From a virus, in the IMG/VR virus record IMGVR_UViG_3300050821_010836, positions 1 through 33,143 of that record: DNA of 33,143 nt; one strand, 5' to 3'. This document shows, piece by piece, positions 5,574-13,401 of this stretch. The position numbers and the translations under genes are program-made. Position 1 is the stretch's first letter. Every line of letters starts with the position of its first letter. Below the pieces are notes generated by a model that was not told where the DNA came from, did not search any database, and worked only from the letters and a program-made list of their open reading frames with translations.

Positions 5574-6010
5574 TTACTATCCTCGCATCTCTACTCGGAT
5601 TCATGGGTTCCACCTTACCAAACTTGTTTAAGATATTCGAAGATAAGTCTGATAAGGCTCAAGAATTAGCTATAATGGGAATGCAAATCGAATTCGCAAA
5701 GTTGAACCTGGCTACACAATTACACGAAGTACAAATTGGCGCCGATGCGCAGGAGATGAAGACACTCTACAGTACTTACTCCACTGGTATTCCCTGGGTA
5801 GATGCTCTCAATGGGTGCGTGCGGCCCGTAATAGCTTTCGCCTTCTTTGGTTTGTTCTTTTTGGTGAAAATTCCCGTTATAATTATGGCGCTTCATAATA
5901 TGAATAATATAGCTGATTTCAATATGTTATGGACTCAAGAAGACGGTGCTATCTTCGCAGGAATTATCAGTTTCTACTACGGCAGCCGTGCAATGCAGAA
6001 ATACAAATGA
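5570..6010 (+). CDS. Holin, GTA-type three-TM family (probable)
   Basis: This is a 146-residue protein with an N-terminal hydrophobic helix (ITILASLLGFMGSTLPNLF), an amphipathic charged middle (FEDKSDKAQELAIMGMQIEF and following), then two hydrophobic segments (RPVIAFAFFGLFFLVKIPV, about 87-105; AIFAGIISFYYGSRAM, about 127-142). The motif of W-x-DALNG-x-RPVIA followed by the C-terminal YYGSRA is typical of the gene-transfer-agent-type phage holins. It would form inner-membrane lesions that release the lysozyme encoded next door. It overlaps both neighbours by ATGA, which indicates coupled translation of the lysis cassette. Confidence 0.75.
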   Translation: MITILASLLGFMGSTLPNLFKIFEDKSDKAQELAIMGMQIEFAKLNLATQLHEVQIGADAQEMKTLYSTYSTGIPWVDALNGCVRPVIAFAFFGLFFLVKIPVIIMALHNMNNIADFNMLWTQEDGAIFAGIISFYYGSRAMQKYK

Positions 6011-6447
6011 TTATTCCCCCCGTCCCACAAGCAGCTCTTGATATGATAAAGCGATTTGAAGGTTTGCGTCTTGCAAGATATGATGATGTAGACGGAAATG
6101 GAACCATAGGTTACGGACATCTATGTAAACCGGGAGATCATCTCAATGTCATTACAGAAGATACTGCAGAAAACCTATTACATGATGACAGCTTACTTGC
6201 TGCTGCTGCTGTTACTCGATTTACTACCACTCCACTAACCGATAACCAATATGCCGCTTTAATCGATTTCGTTTTCAATACGGGCGGCGGTTCTTATCAG
6301 CGATCCACTCTAAGACAGAAAATAAATAGGAGGGAATTCAATGATATATATAAGGAACTTAATAAATGGGTTTATGGCAATGGCAGGAGAATTCCTGGGA
6401 TTGTCAAACGTAGACAGGCCGAAGCTATACTTTTCATGCAGGCATAA
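6007..6447 (+). CDS. Endolysin, GH24 lysozyme (T4-lysozyme-like)
   Basis: This is a 146-residue muramidase of the phage GH24 family. The ATG at 6007 overlaps the holin stop (ATGA), so the longer upstream reading frame is not used. The catalytic triad follows the E-8aa-D-5aa-T rule: E18 in RFEGL, D27 in YDDVDG, and T33 in GTIGYGH. The usual downstream blocks are present (LTDNQYAALIDFVFNTGGG; STLRQKIN; GIVKRRQAE). No signal peptide or SAR anchor is seen, so export should depend on the holin. It would cleave the N-acetylmuramic acid-N-acetylglucosamine bond of peptidoglycan at the end of infection. Confidence 0.93.
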   Translation: MIIPPVPQAALDMIKRFEGLRLARYDDVDGNGTIGYGHLCKPGDHLNVITEDTAENLLHDDSLLAAAAVTRFTTTPLTDNQYAALIDFVFNTGGGSYQRSTLRQKINRREFNDIYKELNKWVYGNGRRIPGIVKRRQAEAILFMQA

Positions 6448-6473
6448 AAAACGATTCTATCTAAGGAAAAGAA

Positions 6474-6956
6474 ATGAGAAAAATAAATGATGACCATTTG
6501 GATTCTACTTGTAAAAAAGCCATCGACTTCATCAAATTAATCGAAGGGTTCAGTCCAAGAAGATACAAGGATAGCAATGGTCGAGATAAAATCGGATATG
6601 GCCACAAATGTGAGCCCAATGACGATCTAGATAAGGTCACGGAAGAAGAAGCGCTGGAGCTTCTATATGAGGATATAGGCAGAGCTATATCTCAAGCCAA
6701 ATATCTGACTACAGCCCCTATCAATAATAATCAGTTGAATGCCTTGATCGCTTTAATTTACGACATAGGAAGAGACAAATTTCATGATTCTGCGGTCAGA
6801 AAGATCATCAATATTAATGATGCACATTTTACAGCAAGATTTTTACAGGAAGCTTTCTTGGAATATTCAACCGTGCGCGGAGAACATACAAGCCTAGAAT
6901 TACTCAGACGACGTCTAGCGGAACTAGAAATGTTTCAAACGCCAATAGAGGTCTAA
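6474..6956 (+). CDS. Second GH24-like protein lacking the catalytic threonine
   Basis: This is a 160-residue protein with its own ribosome site (AAGGA), clearly homologous to the lysozyme just upstream (LIEGFSPRRYKD; KIGYGH; NNNQLNALIALIYDIGR). The catalytic Glu (E24) and Asp (D33) are conserved with the correct spacing. The third residue, threonine in active family members, is lysine here (K39), and the Asn of the NxG motif is Asp. It therefore looks like a diverged tandem duplicate that may bind cell wall without normal hydrolysis, or may have altered chemistry. The last bases overlap the stop codon of the convergent gene at 6953, leaving no room for a terminator. Confidence 0.85.
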   Translation: MRKINDDHLDSTCKKAIDFIKLIEGFSPRRYKDSNGRDKIGYGHKCEPNDDLDKVTEEEALELLYEDIGRAISQAKYLTTAPINNNQLNALIALIYDIGRDKFHDSAVRKIININDAHFTARFLQEAFLEYSTVRGEHTSLELLRRRLAELEMFQTPIEV

Positions 6957-7189
6957 TCGTTCCATTCCCATGGAGCTTGGTTGCTATACTCGCGGCCTGA
7001 GTAATTGCTTATCAGGCGCTCTCTAGGGACGTTTCTAGAGGCTTTTGTGCGCATTAAGGGCTCGTCACGGTCACGTCCTGGCTTTTTTGTCTTCTCACCA
7101 GTCAATTCTATAATCGCATGGTTGCCGTAGAATTTTTTAAATCCACCGCCCCAACGACGTTCTTCATTCTTTCTGGTCAGCTTAGTCAT
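6953..7189 (-). CDS. Small basic protein, last of the small-gene cluster
   Basis: From the ATG at 7189 this encodes 78 residues. The ATG lies within the end of the previous gene (AATGACTAA), so the two are coupled; longer readings have no support. The protein is basic and glycine-rich near the start (RKNEERRWGGGFKKFYGNHAI), arginine-rich in the middle, and ends EWND, similar to the ELWND end of its neighbour. No family is recognised. It converges on and overlaps the second lysozyme gene by four bases. Confidence 0.55.
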   Translation of the reverse strand: MTKLTRKNEERRWGGGFKKFYGNHAIIELTGEKTKKPGRDRDEPLMRTKASRNVPRERLISNYSGREYSNQAPWEWND

Positions 7190-7427
7190 TCCATAACTCC
7201 GAAAATCCGTATTCTTTTTCGTAGGGAGTAGTTCTATAACGTGATTGCTGCCATAGAGGATTGTAAGGGTTGGGATTAGGAGTGTGTCCCATATAGGAAT
7301 CAGTTTTGTAAGGGTCGTAGGCAACATTATCTACGCCTTCACCAGTTTCACCACGTCCCATGCCGGTATTATAAGCCGCACCACCCATTTTCTCTAGTTT
7401 CATTCTTTGAGCTTTGAGATTTTGCAT
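7182..7427 (-). CDS. Small Gly/Tyr/Pro-rich protein, unknown
   Basis: This is an 81-residue protein. A basic start (MQNLKAQRMKLEKMGG) is followed by a low-complexity Gly/Asn/Pro/Tyr-rich body (GMGRGETGEG; HTPNPNPYNPLWQQSRYRTTPYE). The ATG at 7427 has only a weak ribosome site, and M9 or M14 are alternatives. The composition resembles disordered small virion-associated proteins, but no family is recognised. It is seven bases from the preceding gene and overlaps the next. Confidence 0.55.
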   Translation of the reverse strand: MQNLKAQRMKLEKMGGAAYNTGMGRGETGEGVDNVAYDPYKTDSYMGHTPNPNPYNPLWQQSRYRTTPYEKEYGFSELWND

Positions 7428-7434
7428 ATGGCTA

Positions 7435-7575
7435 CTAACAAATTTTGCCGAATTTGCTCATCAGCTTACCTTCTTTGCCATGTTCCTTCTTCATTTCTTT
7501 TTCGATCTTTTTCGCTTCTTTGGAAACAGTCTTTGGCTTTTTCACTTCTTTTTTTGCTTCACGGGTCTTGGACAT
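7435..7575 (-). CDS. 46-residue lysine-rich protein
   Basis: An ATG at 7575 with GGGAGA upstream (inside the end of the previous gene) opens a 46-codon frame. About a third of the residues are lysine, with glutamate interspersed (TREAKKEVKKPKTVSKEAKK; KIEKEMKKEHGKEGK). It should be a single highly charged helix or disordered. The ribosome site and the tight packing between 7577 and 7427 support it as a real gene. Function is unknown; nucleic-acid binding is a guess from charge only. Confidence 0.6.
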   Translation of the reverse strand: MSKTREAKKEVKKPKTVSKEAKKIEKEMKKEHGKEGKLMSKFGKIC

Positions 7576-7576
7576 G

Positions 7577-7780
7577 TTATCTCTCCCAGATGGCAGCTAC
7601 TTTAGCTATATTTTTAAGTATACCTTTGTGCTTATTGGAAATATCTAGATCACGATAAACCATTCGCTCTCTTTCTGCTTTGTATTTGTCTTCATACTTA
7701 TTTTCTGTATCAGGACCGCCAGAAAGTTTCTCAGGACGCTTATTGCTTTCATAAATACCCTTACGATTGATAGTAGCCAT
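7577..7780 (-). CDS. Small basic protein of the small-gene cluster
   Basis: This is a 67-residue basic protein rich in Lys, Arg, Glu and Tyr (RKGIYESNKRPEKLSGG; KYEDKYKAERERMVYRDLDI) ending in a hydrophobic/aromatic tail (ILKNIAKVAAIWER). The ATG at 7780 overlaps the stop of the preceding gene by one base (TAATG). Unknown function. Confidence 0.6.
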   Translation of the reverse strand: MATINRKGIYESNKRPEKLSGGPDTENKYEDKYKAERERMVYRDLDISNKHKGILKNIAKVAAIWER

Positions 7781-7962
7781 TATTTCTTCCTAAAACCCTT
7801 TAGAGTTTCGGCCAGCACAGCTCTCTTCTTCAAGGTTGGATTCTTGCTTTTCTCGGCCTTTTCCAGTTTCTTTTCGGGAATTTTTTCGCCTTTCTTTACG
7901 TGCAGTTCTTTCCTAAGCGCGCCAGGTTTCTTGATAGCTCCGGCAATCCATTTTTCGGTCAT
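7780..7962 (-). CDS. Small conserved-looking lysine-rich phage protein
   Basis: This is a 60-residue protein ([55 protein letters not shown]). The pattern of a W-I[10 protein letters not shown] start, KGEKIP and a C-terminal LAETLK helix is one I associate with a recurrent family of very small phage proteins from environmental phages, whose function is unknown to me. Overlaps of ATGA with the gene upstream and TAATG with the gene downstream show coupled translation. Confidence 0.7.
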   Translation of the reverse strand: MTEKWIAGAIKKPGALRKELHVKKGEKIPEKKLEKAEKSKNPTLKKRAVLAETLKGFRKK

Positions 7963-8096
7963 TTCTTCTTCTCCGATGCTTTGCGCTTAACAGAATATGC
8001 TATCGCCACTGCCTGACGCTGGGGTTTTCCAGCGTCAATTTCACGTTTTACGTTTTCTGAAAATGCTTTTTTGCTTTTGGATTTAACCAGAGGCAT
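7959..8096 (-). CDS. 45-residue conserved-looking basic phage protein
   Basis: The frame from ATG 8096 to TGA 7959-7961 encodes 45 residues: a run of [16 protein letters not shown], then [19 protein letters not shown] and a lysine tail. The [14 protein letters not shown] motif is characteristic of a widespread family of tiny phage proteins of unknown function. The ATG shares one base with the upstream TAA and the stop overlaps the next ATG. It is below typical gene-calling length but the motif makes it one of the more certain small genes here. Confidence 0.8.
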   Translation of the reverse strand: MPLVKSKSKKAFSENVKREIDAGKPQRQAVAIAYSVKRKASEKKK

Positions 8097-8485
8097 TATT
8101 CAGAATCCTTCCAATAGTCATATTGCTTATTATCAGAGAATTTCATCTGATTAGCACGATCATTTTCCATCGCAGAAGTACGTGCACCACGTGCCATTAC
8201 TTCTTCTTGGCTTTCTTGGAATTGGCTAAATGGATTGGTCATTGATGTCAGTGAGGAAGCAAAAGGTTCGCCGCTGTCATAAGGAGGAATACCCATTTCC
8301 ATGGTGCCGAGGCCCATGTGATGTCCGCCTTCATGTCCATAAGCCCGCGCACGATGTTCGCGATGTCCGTACATTTCATGACGATCATGAGTTTTACCAT
8401 CCATGTGATGTTCACGTTCACGGCTCATATTAGCGTAGCCTTTTTTCTCAAATTCGCCCATTCTGTTTCTTGGTTCTTTTTTCAT
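8096..8485 (-). CDS. Histidine-rich protein heading the small-gene cluster
   Basis: This is a 129-residue protein with a strong ribosome site (GGGAGG, five bases before the ATG). The N-terminal 20 residues are basic. Residues 26-56 hold nine histidines (H26, H27, H33, H36, H41, H44, H51, H55, H56) mixed with Arg, Gly and acidic residues. The C-terminal half is Gln/Ser/Met-rich ([15 protein letters not shown]) and likely disordered or helical. The His cluster could bind metal or act as a pH-sensitive segment. No family is recognised. It is the first gene of a seven-gene overlapping operon with its own promoter. Confidence 0.7.
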   Translation of the reverse strand: MKKEPRNRMGEFEKKGYANMSREREHHMDGKTHDRHEMYGHREHRARAYGHEGGHHMGLGTMEMGIPPYDSGEPFASSLTSMTNPFSQFQESQEEVMARGARTSAMENDRANQMKFSDNKQYDYWKDSE

Positions 8486-8511
8486 GATAACCTCCCAGTT
8501 ATTCTGATCTA

Positions 8512-8540
8512 ATTTTACTCTGTTTAATGTCTTATTTCAA
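8512..8540 (-). promoter_or_regulatory. Promoter of the small-gene cluster
   Basis: On the minus strand, TTGAAA (8540-8535), a 17-base spacer and TAAAAT (8517-8512): five of six consensus bases in each hexamer. A near-match to the ATTGCAAT box (ATTGCATT, 8546-8539) overlaps the -35. Confidence 0.65.
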
Positions 8541-8581
8541 TGCAATTACAGAAATTTGCATGTGATTGTTAAAGTGAAATA

Positions 8582-9331
8582 TTATGGAATAGATCCGCAT
8601 GCGGTTATACTTCCTCCCACTTGAGTGAATGACGAACCCATCGATCCTAGATTAGTCAAATCTGCTGAATTGCCCTTCCAATATATGGCCGGTTGGGTAC
8701 CGGTCGGAGCAGACCCATCAGAACCAAGATACACTGGAGCACCTGAGTTATAGAATTTGGCCCTGTTTCCTGACACTGTAAAATCTAAGAACTGATTAGG
8801 AGCAAAATACACTTCGCTCACACACCCGGTAAAATCAGAACTAGTGCCAGCAATGGCGTATGGATTGTTGTATGGAAGCGATATTGTGCCACCGCTTCCG
8901 CTCGGAGTAGTAGTTTGTTGAACATTGTTCAGATAAAAATTCATGATCTGACTACCAGGAGATCCCGTCGAATTCCATGAAAACAGCAAATTGTACCAGA
9001 CACCTGTGGTCAGGGAATTGGCGTATAACCAGTCGTTGCTATTTCCGGATCCGTCATTCAGAGTGATATCGATACCAGGACCATTGTTGCTGTATCTTAC
9101 TCTCAGAAAATTACCTCCAGCAGTCGGCAAAAATATTATATACTGCGCAGCCGAAAGGACAGAGAAATTCACCCACATGCTGATAATTCCAGTAGTCCCA
9201 GAACCACCTGCATAAGAATTCGGAGTTTTTATGTAATTTGATCCACCGAAATTCGAAGCATATACGGTAAATACTGGTGGGACATTAGTATTGCCAGCAG
9301 CCATTAACATTCTCGTTGAACTAAAAGCCAT
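8582..9331 (-). CDS. LamG/concanavalin-like tail appendage protein
   Basis: This is a 249-residue protein with the repeated beta-strand pattern of a LamG/ConA-like jelly roll: FGGSNYIKTP, GIISMWVNFS, FLRVRYSNNGPGIDITL, TGVWYNLLFSWNST, MNFYLNNVQ, YAIAGTSSDFTGCVSEVYFAP. It ends with YWKGNSADLTNLGSMGSSFT and a short Cys-containing tail. Such domains bind sugars and are common on phage fibres and capsids. It is the last gene of the fibre block, nine bases after the fibre gene at 9340, so a host-surface binding role is likely. There is no catalytic signature. Confidence 0.75.
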   Translation of the reverse strand: MAFSSTRMLMAAGNTNVPPVFTVYASNFGGSNYIKTPNSYAGGSGTTGIISMWVNFSVLSAAQYIIFLPTAGGNFLRVRYSNNGPGIDITLNDGSGNSNDWLYANSLTTGVWYNLLFSWNSTGSPGSQIMNFYLNNVQQTTTPSGSGGTISLPYNNPYAIAGTSSDFTGCVSEVYFAPNQFLDFTVSGNRAKFYNSGAPVYLGSDGSAPTGTQPAIYWKGNSADLTNLGSMGSSFTQVGGSITACGSIP

Positions 9332-9339
9332 AATTCATC

Positions 9340-10680
9340 CTATGATGCGAAATTCAATCCAGCTACGAATGCTCGCCACGTAGTTCCAGCATTCGTAGTG
9401 ATCATCGTTATAACGTCGACGTGTCCAGCCGTCGTAGTCAATGTTGGAGCCGTGCCTCCTGGCCATATCACGGATCCTGGCCAGGTCGCCGTTCTGCTAC
9501 CCGTACCATCTTGGATCAAGAATAACGTGATGGAGGAAGCATTGGATGCTGGAACATTACTAAAGGCAAATGTGACATTCCCAGTCAATGTCAGACTGAA
9601 AACATTTCCATTAGCAATATTGATAGTGTAAGAAGTGCCCGTCGATGCAGCGGTATTGATCTCAGTATAATCTTGAACCTGTGCACTCCAGGTGCCTGTG
9701 GTAATGGTACCCACGGAAGACAAGGAGGATAGCGTGGCAACGCTATTGGTGATCAGTGTTCCTGTTACAGGCAATGTTACGTTGGTCGATCCAGTGGTCG
9801 TCAATGTGAGAGCATTAGCTCCGGAAGTAGTGAAACTGCCTGCAGTGCTTATATTTCCGCCAAGCGTAATTGTATCAGAACCATTGTTGACACCAGTCCC
9901 ACCGTATGTACCAGTGATAATCGATCCGTTCCACGTTCCAGTGGATATGGTTCCGAGCGTAGTAATACTAGTTTGACCTACATATCCGCTGTCGATCGAA
10001 ATTGTGGGATTTCCTGAAACACCGTTGCCATTACTAACATCAATTTGCGATGCCGTGCCTGTGATTGTTCTGGCAGCATAAGTATTTGTTGCCGTCTCAG
10101 CCAACATACCGCTGCTAGCAAATCCATTCCAACCGCTAATTCCACTGGCTAGGGTTATGTCCGTGCTAGCATTTCCAGAATTGTCAGTAGCCACCAATCC
10201 AGTAGCAGCGAAGTTCAGAATGGATCTCGCCGTCACAGGAGTGCCATTATTCTCCACCTCAACGTAGGCTGAAATTGGTTCCGTTCCAGTTGTGTAACCA
10301 TATACATTAGTTCCACCATTATAGGTTTGGAAAACGAACGTATCAAACGAGGCTGCTGCAGTATTGAGAACAGGAGCTGTTCCTTTAACCCAAGTGACTG
10401 ATCCAGGCCAAGTGACAGTACGACTTCCAGTGCCATCCTGGACTAAAGTCACTACGAATCTAGTGAGATTAGTGGATAGAATATTGCTGAAACTAAGCGT
10501 ACAATTTGCAGTCAGAGTGATATTAAACTCATCGGCAGTTGACAAATCTATAGTATAGGAACTGCCACTACTAGCTGCAGTAGTGACAGTGTCCGTGGAA
10601 GTTTTGGTGACCACATTACCCGTCATTGTTCCACCGGTAAGTGGTAAGTAGATATCATTGACTGAGTTTTGGGTCGCCAT
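9340..10680 (-). CDS. Tail fibre protein with internal domain duplication
   Basis: This is a 446-residue Thr/Ser/Gly-rich protein. It opens with YLPLTGGTMTGNV, a common fibre entry motif, and has fibre-type repeats (LGTISTGTWNGSIITGTYGGTG; VGTITTGTWSA). A domain of about 98 residues occurs twice: about 34-131 (SYTIDLS, QDGTGSRTVTWPGSVTW, GTAPVLNT) and about 343-441 (SYTINIA, QDGTGSRTATWPGSVIW, GTAPTLTT). The two copies are separated by a beta-rich shaft. No enzyme motif is seen. It is probably a trimeric adhesin; the duplicated knob at both ends of a shaft is unusual. It starts 7 bases after the stop of the upstream fibre gene (10688). Confidence 0.75.
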   Translation of the reverse strand: MATQNSVNDIYLPLTGGTMTGNVVTKTSTDTVTTAASSGSSYTIDLSTADEFNITLTANCTLSFSNILSTNLTRFVVTLVQDGTGSRTVTWPGSVTWVKGTAPVLNTAAASFDTFVFQTYNGGTNVYGYTTGTEPISAYVEVENNGTPVTARSILNFAATGLVATDNSGNASTDITLASGISGWNGFASSGMLAETATNTYAARTITGTASQIDVSNGNGVSGNPTISIDSGYVGQTSITTLGTISTGTWNGSIITGTYGGTGVNNGSDTITLGGNISTAGSFTTSGANALTLTTTGSTNVTLPVTGTLITNSVATLSSLSSVGTITTGTWSAQVQDYTEINTAASTGTSYTINIANGNVFSLTLTGNVTFAFSNVPASNASSITLFLIQDGTGSRTATWPGSVIWPGGTAPTLTTTAGHVDVITMITTNAGTTWRAFVAGLNFAS

Positions 10681-10687
10681 ACTTCAC

Positions 10688-11401
10688 CTATACGTAAGTA
10701 ATATTACCAGTGCTGCTAAGAACTTGGAAAGTGGTGTTAGCAACTGTGCAAAGAACATGGATACTATCACCTTTTTGGGTGGAGGCAAGCGATCCGGTGA
10801 TTCCCGTAGTAGTAGCAACGTCACCGAATTGAATCGATTGACCGGCTAGCTGAACGATGTTCCATCCACCGGACGTGGTACCAGTAGTAATGTCAAACAC
10901 TGTGCCATACGCCGCAGTGGCTGGCAACGTGAACGCGACGGAACCAGCATTACTAGCGGTATAGCCAGTATTGACCGCAATAGTTTGCGTCGCACCCGTG
11001 ACATTCACCCATGCTTCAGCACTTCCGGTGTTGCTGATAGTGATCGAACCAGAAACGCTGGAAATACTGATCCCTGTTCCTGCAGTAAGTGTTGCAGCAG
11101 CAGGATCGCTCGCAGTGGTACCAATCAGAACTTGACCAGCAGTAAGAACGATTGGAGTGATTGGAGATGTGCCCTCACCGATCAATATACCATGAGCCGT
11201 TAAGCTAGTAGCGCCTGTGCCACCATTTGCTACACTAACTGGGGCAGTAATATCGAAATTAAGCGAGCCTGCGCCGGTTGTGATCGTTAAAGAACTTCCT
11301 GAGCTAGTAGGAACAGCCGAAACTGGATTCGCGCCTGTAGACCCTATCCAGAGCTGCCCATTGGTCAGACTATTTGTATTAATACTATTATTTGTTGCCA
11401 T
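10688..11401 (-). CDS. Short tail fibre protein
   Basis: This is a 237-residue protein. The N-terminus (TNGQLWIGSTGANPVSAVPT; VANGGTGATSLTAHGILIGEG; GQVLIGTTASDPAAATLTAG) is a chain of the 'GQxxIGxT..P' repeats found in phage fibres. The last 108 residues form a module (TLPATAAYGTVFDITTGTTSGG..., GQSIQFGD..., NTTFQVLSSTGNITYV) that is also the C-terminus of the spike at 11419. The shared end module suggests a common trimerisation or receptor-binding tip. It is probably an accessory fibre. Confidence 0.75.
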   Translation of the reverse strand: MATNNSINTNSLTNGQLWIGSTGANPVSAVPTSSGSSLTITTGAGSLNFDITAPVSVANGGTGATSLTAHGILIGEGTSPITPIVLTAGQVLIGTTASDPAAATLTAGTGISISSVSGSITISNTGSAEAWVNVTGATQTIAVNTGYTASNAGSVAFTLPATAAYGTVFDITTGTTSGGWNIVQLAGQSIQFGDVATTTGITGSLASTQKGDSIHVLCTVANTTFQVLSSTGNITYV

Positions 11402-11418
11402 ATTATCCCTCTTATCCC

Positions 11419-13398
11419 TTAAGCGACTGTTATATTACCATTCGAATCCGCTACCACGAATGTGGTATTGGCATTCACTGCTACGATGTCTAGGCAATCA
11501 GAAACCAACGTTGAGGTCAGATGTCCTGATGTACCAAGAGTAGTACTTGTGCTCCCCCAAGCGATCGATTGTCCTGCATTTTGGTTAATCGTCCAGCCAC
11601 CAGCATAACCAACAATCCTAATCTCTGCGCCCGCTGGGAAAGTGGTTGGAAGCGTCAAAGTCAATTGACCAACTGCATTCACAATATATCCCATGTTGGC
11701 AGCTAAAACTGTATTAGAGGTGATCACTGACCAGCTAAATCCTCCCCCCGATGCAGGCTGGAAGGTAGGAGCAGATACAGCTCCGTTCGAAGTTAGTACA
11801 TATCCAGCTGTACTAGAAGATATAGGCGTTACATTTCCAGATCCATCGCTGGCTAAAGCAGAATAAGTGGTGATCATAGGGAGCTGAAGCACCCCAGAGT
11901 TATTCAATTGGAATAACAAAATGGATTCTGTGTAATCATACATTTGGAAAGAGGAAGTATTCAGACCAAAAGTAGTCTGCACTCCTCCCGTACCACCACC
12001 CGTGGAATTATTACCGTTAAGGTAGATAGCTCCTCCTAGAGTACTCGTTCCGCCACCAAAGATTTGAATCCAGCTCTCATTTAATCCTCCATCGGTACGG
12101 AATATTGTTGCTCCACCGCCAGGATTGCCCGCAAGTTCCAAATGGTTCCCATGTCCGTGTGAGCCAGATGGATCGCTTGTAACCTTCAAAACCGTATCCA
12201 CTGTCAGAAGAGATGACGGCTGCATGATCGAAAGCGTGTAAGTAGAATCATTCCAATTAAAATTGGCATTGTCCTGAGTAAGTTTTGTTCCATTGGAAAA
12301 GATCACCGAACCAGCAGTGAAAGGGCCCATTACCCCAGTGGAAGCGACTTCATCCAGTGCTTGTGCCACCTGTGTAGGCACTGTAGGCCAATTACCTGAT
12401 ATAGCAGGAGTGTAACCTTCGTATTTAGCAAGACTGAGATAAGTGACCAATCCGCCATTCGTCTGACTGAGAGTACCAGCATTCAAACTGACTTCATCAG
12501 CGGATAAAGTAGTAGTTGCTTGGTCTACCTGCAAAGTCCCAGACACTTGAGAGGATATCATTGTAGGCGCCATGGTATTGCCAGATCCACTAGAAGTGAA
12601 TTCAACGCCACCAAAGAAATCTACACCCGTGAATTCTGGGCCAATGGCTTGCCCCGTAACTCCTGCGGTGTTGAATACGCAATTATTCGCGAAATATCCA
12701 CCAAACCAGATTTCCTGCATCGCAGAGCTGGTGTAAGTACCAAATATTTGGTTATTATCCCCAGTGATATAATCACTTCCACGACCTAATAGTGTAACAT
12801 TGCCGGCTATCTGGCAATTGACGAGATAAATGTCGTTAGATCCCGACCCACCAATGGACTGAAAGTTGATGTCGAGACCAGTGCTGTTGATCAGGTTGAG
12901 ATTTTGAAATCCTATCCTTTCGGATCCCGCACTGAAAGAGGCAGAATTGATCTTGATAGAGCCAGAAGAATCGATAATCTTCGTAGGCTGCTGCATAGCT
13001 CCGACCAGAAACACCCACACAGGAACTTCCAATCCGGTTTCCGAATAGGTTCCCGCGTTAATCATCACCACGTAGGGTTTGGTAGATGAACTCGTCGTTA
13101 TCTTCGATAAAGCATTTCCGATGGTGAGATAAGGATTCACTACGGTACCATTGCCCGTTGAATCATTACCGTTAGGATCTACATAGAGAACTTGCGCGAA
13201 AGGAACCGCACTAGATCCTCCGCCGGGGATGTTCACTATGGTAGCGACTCCAGGGTTATCGCTAACCGTGACACCTATTCCGGTGAAATTGATCGTAGTC
13301 TCTGATGGGAAAGGCGTACCATTATCTTGAATAATGGAATAGCCACTTCCGCCTCCGCCACCGCCGCCTCCAGAAACTGCACCAATAATATCAGCCAT
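11419..13398 (-). CDS. Tail spike, beta-helix type
   Basis: This is a 659-residue protein. A glycine-rich start (eight Gly in a row, residues 10-17) and an N-terminal domain are followed by VDPNGNDSTGNGTVVNPYLTIGNAL (given here as VDPNGNDSTGNG and PYLTIGNAL), which is the entry motif of pectate-lyase-like right-handed beta-helices. A long series of short beta-strand rungs rich in N, G and V follows (residues about 95-340). A second fibre-like part contains LQLPMITTYSALASDGSGN. The last 108 residues match the C-terminal module of the 10688 gene. The beta-helix could be a depolymerase, but I cannot assign catalytic residues. Confidence 0.75.
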   Translation of the reverse strand: MADIIGAVSGGGGGGGGSGYSIIQDNGTPFPSETTINFTGIGVTVSDNPGVATIVNIPGGGSSAVPFAQVLYVDPNGNDSTGNGTVVNPYLTIGNALSKITTSSSTKPYVVMINAGTYSETGLEVPVWVFLVGAMQQPTKIIDSSGSIKINSASFSAGSERIGFQNLNLINSTGLDINFQSIGGSGSNDIYLVNCQIAGNVTLLGRGSDYITGDNNQIFGTYTSSAMQEIWFGGYFANNCVFNTAGVTGQAIGPEFTGVDFFGGVEFTSSGSGNTMAPTMISSQVSGTLQVDQATTTLSADEVSLNAGTLSQTNGGLVTYLSLAKYEGYTPAISGNWPTVPTQVAQALDEVASTGVMGPFTAGSVIFSNGTKLTQDNANFNWNDSTYTLSIMQPSSLLTVDTVLKVTSDPSGSHGHGNHLELAGNPGGGATIFRTDGGLNESWIQIFGGGTSTLGGAIYLNGNNSTGGGTGGVQTTFGLNTSSFQMYDYTESILLFQLNNSGVLQLPMITTYSALASDGSGNVTPISSSTAGYVLTSNGAVSAPTFQPASGGGFSWSVITSNTVLAANMGYIVNAVGQLTLTLPTTFPAGAEIRIVGYAGGWTINQNAGQSIAWGSTSTTLGTSGHLTSTLVSDCLDIVAVNANTTFVVADSNGNITVA

Positions 13399-13401
13399 TA
13401 T

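Noticed and set aside
5929-6006. Longer start for the first lysozyme
   Set aside because: It lies wholly inside the holin gene and lacks a ribosome site; the ATG at 6007 gives the normal family N-terminus and an ATGA overlap.
7190-7327. N-terminal extension of the 6953 gene to 124 residues
   Set aside because: The extension overlaps the 7182-7427 gene in another frame and has no ribosome site; the ATG at 7189 overlaps the upstream stop as in the rest of the operon.
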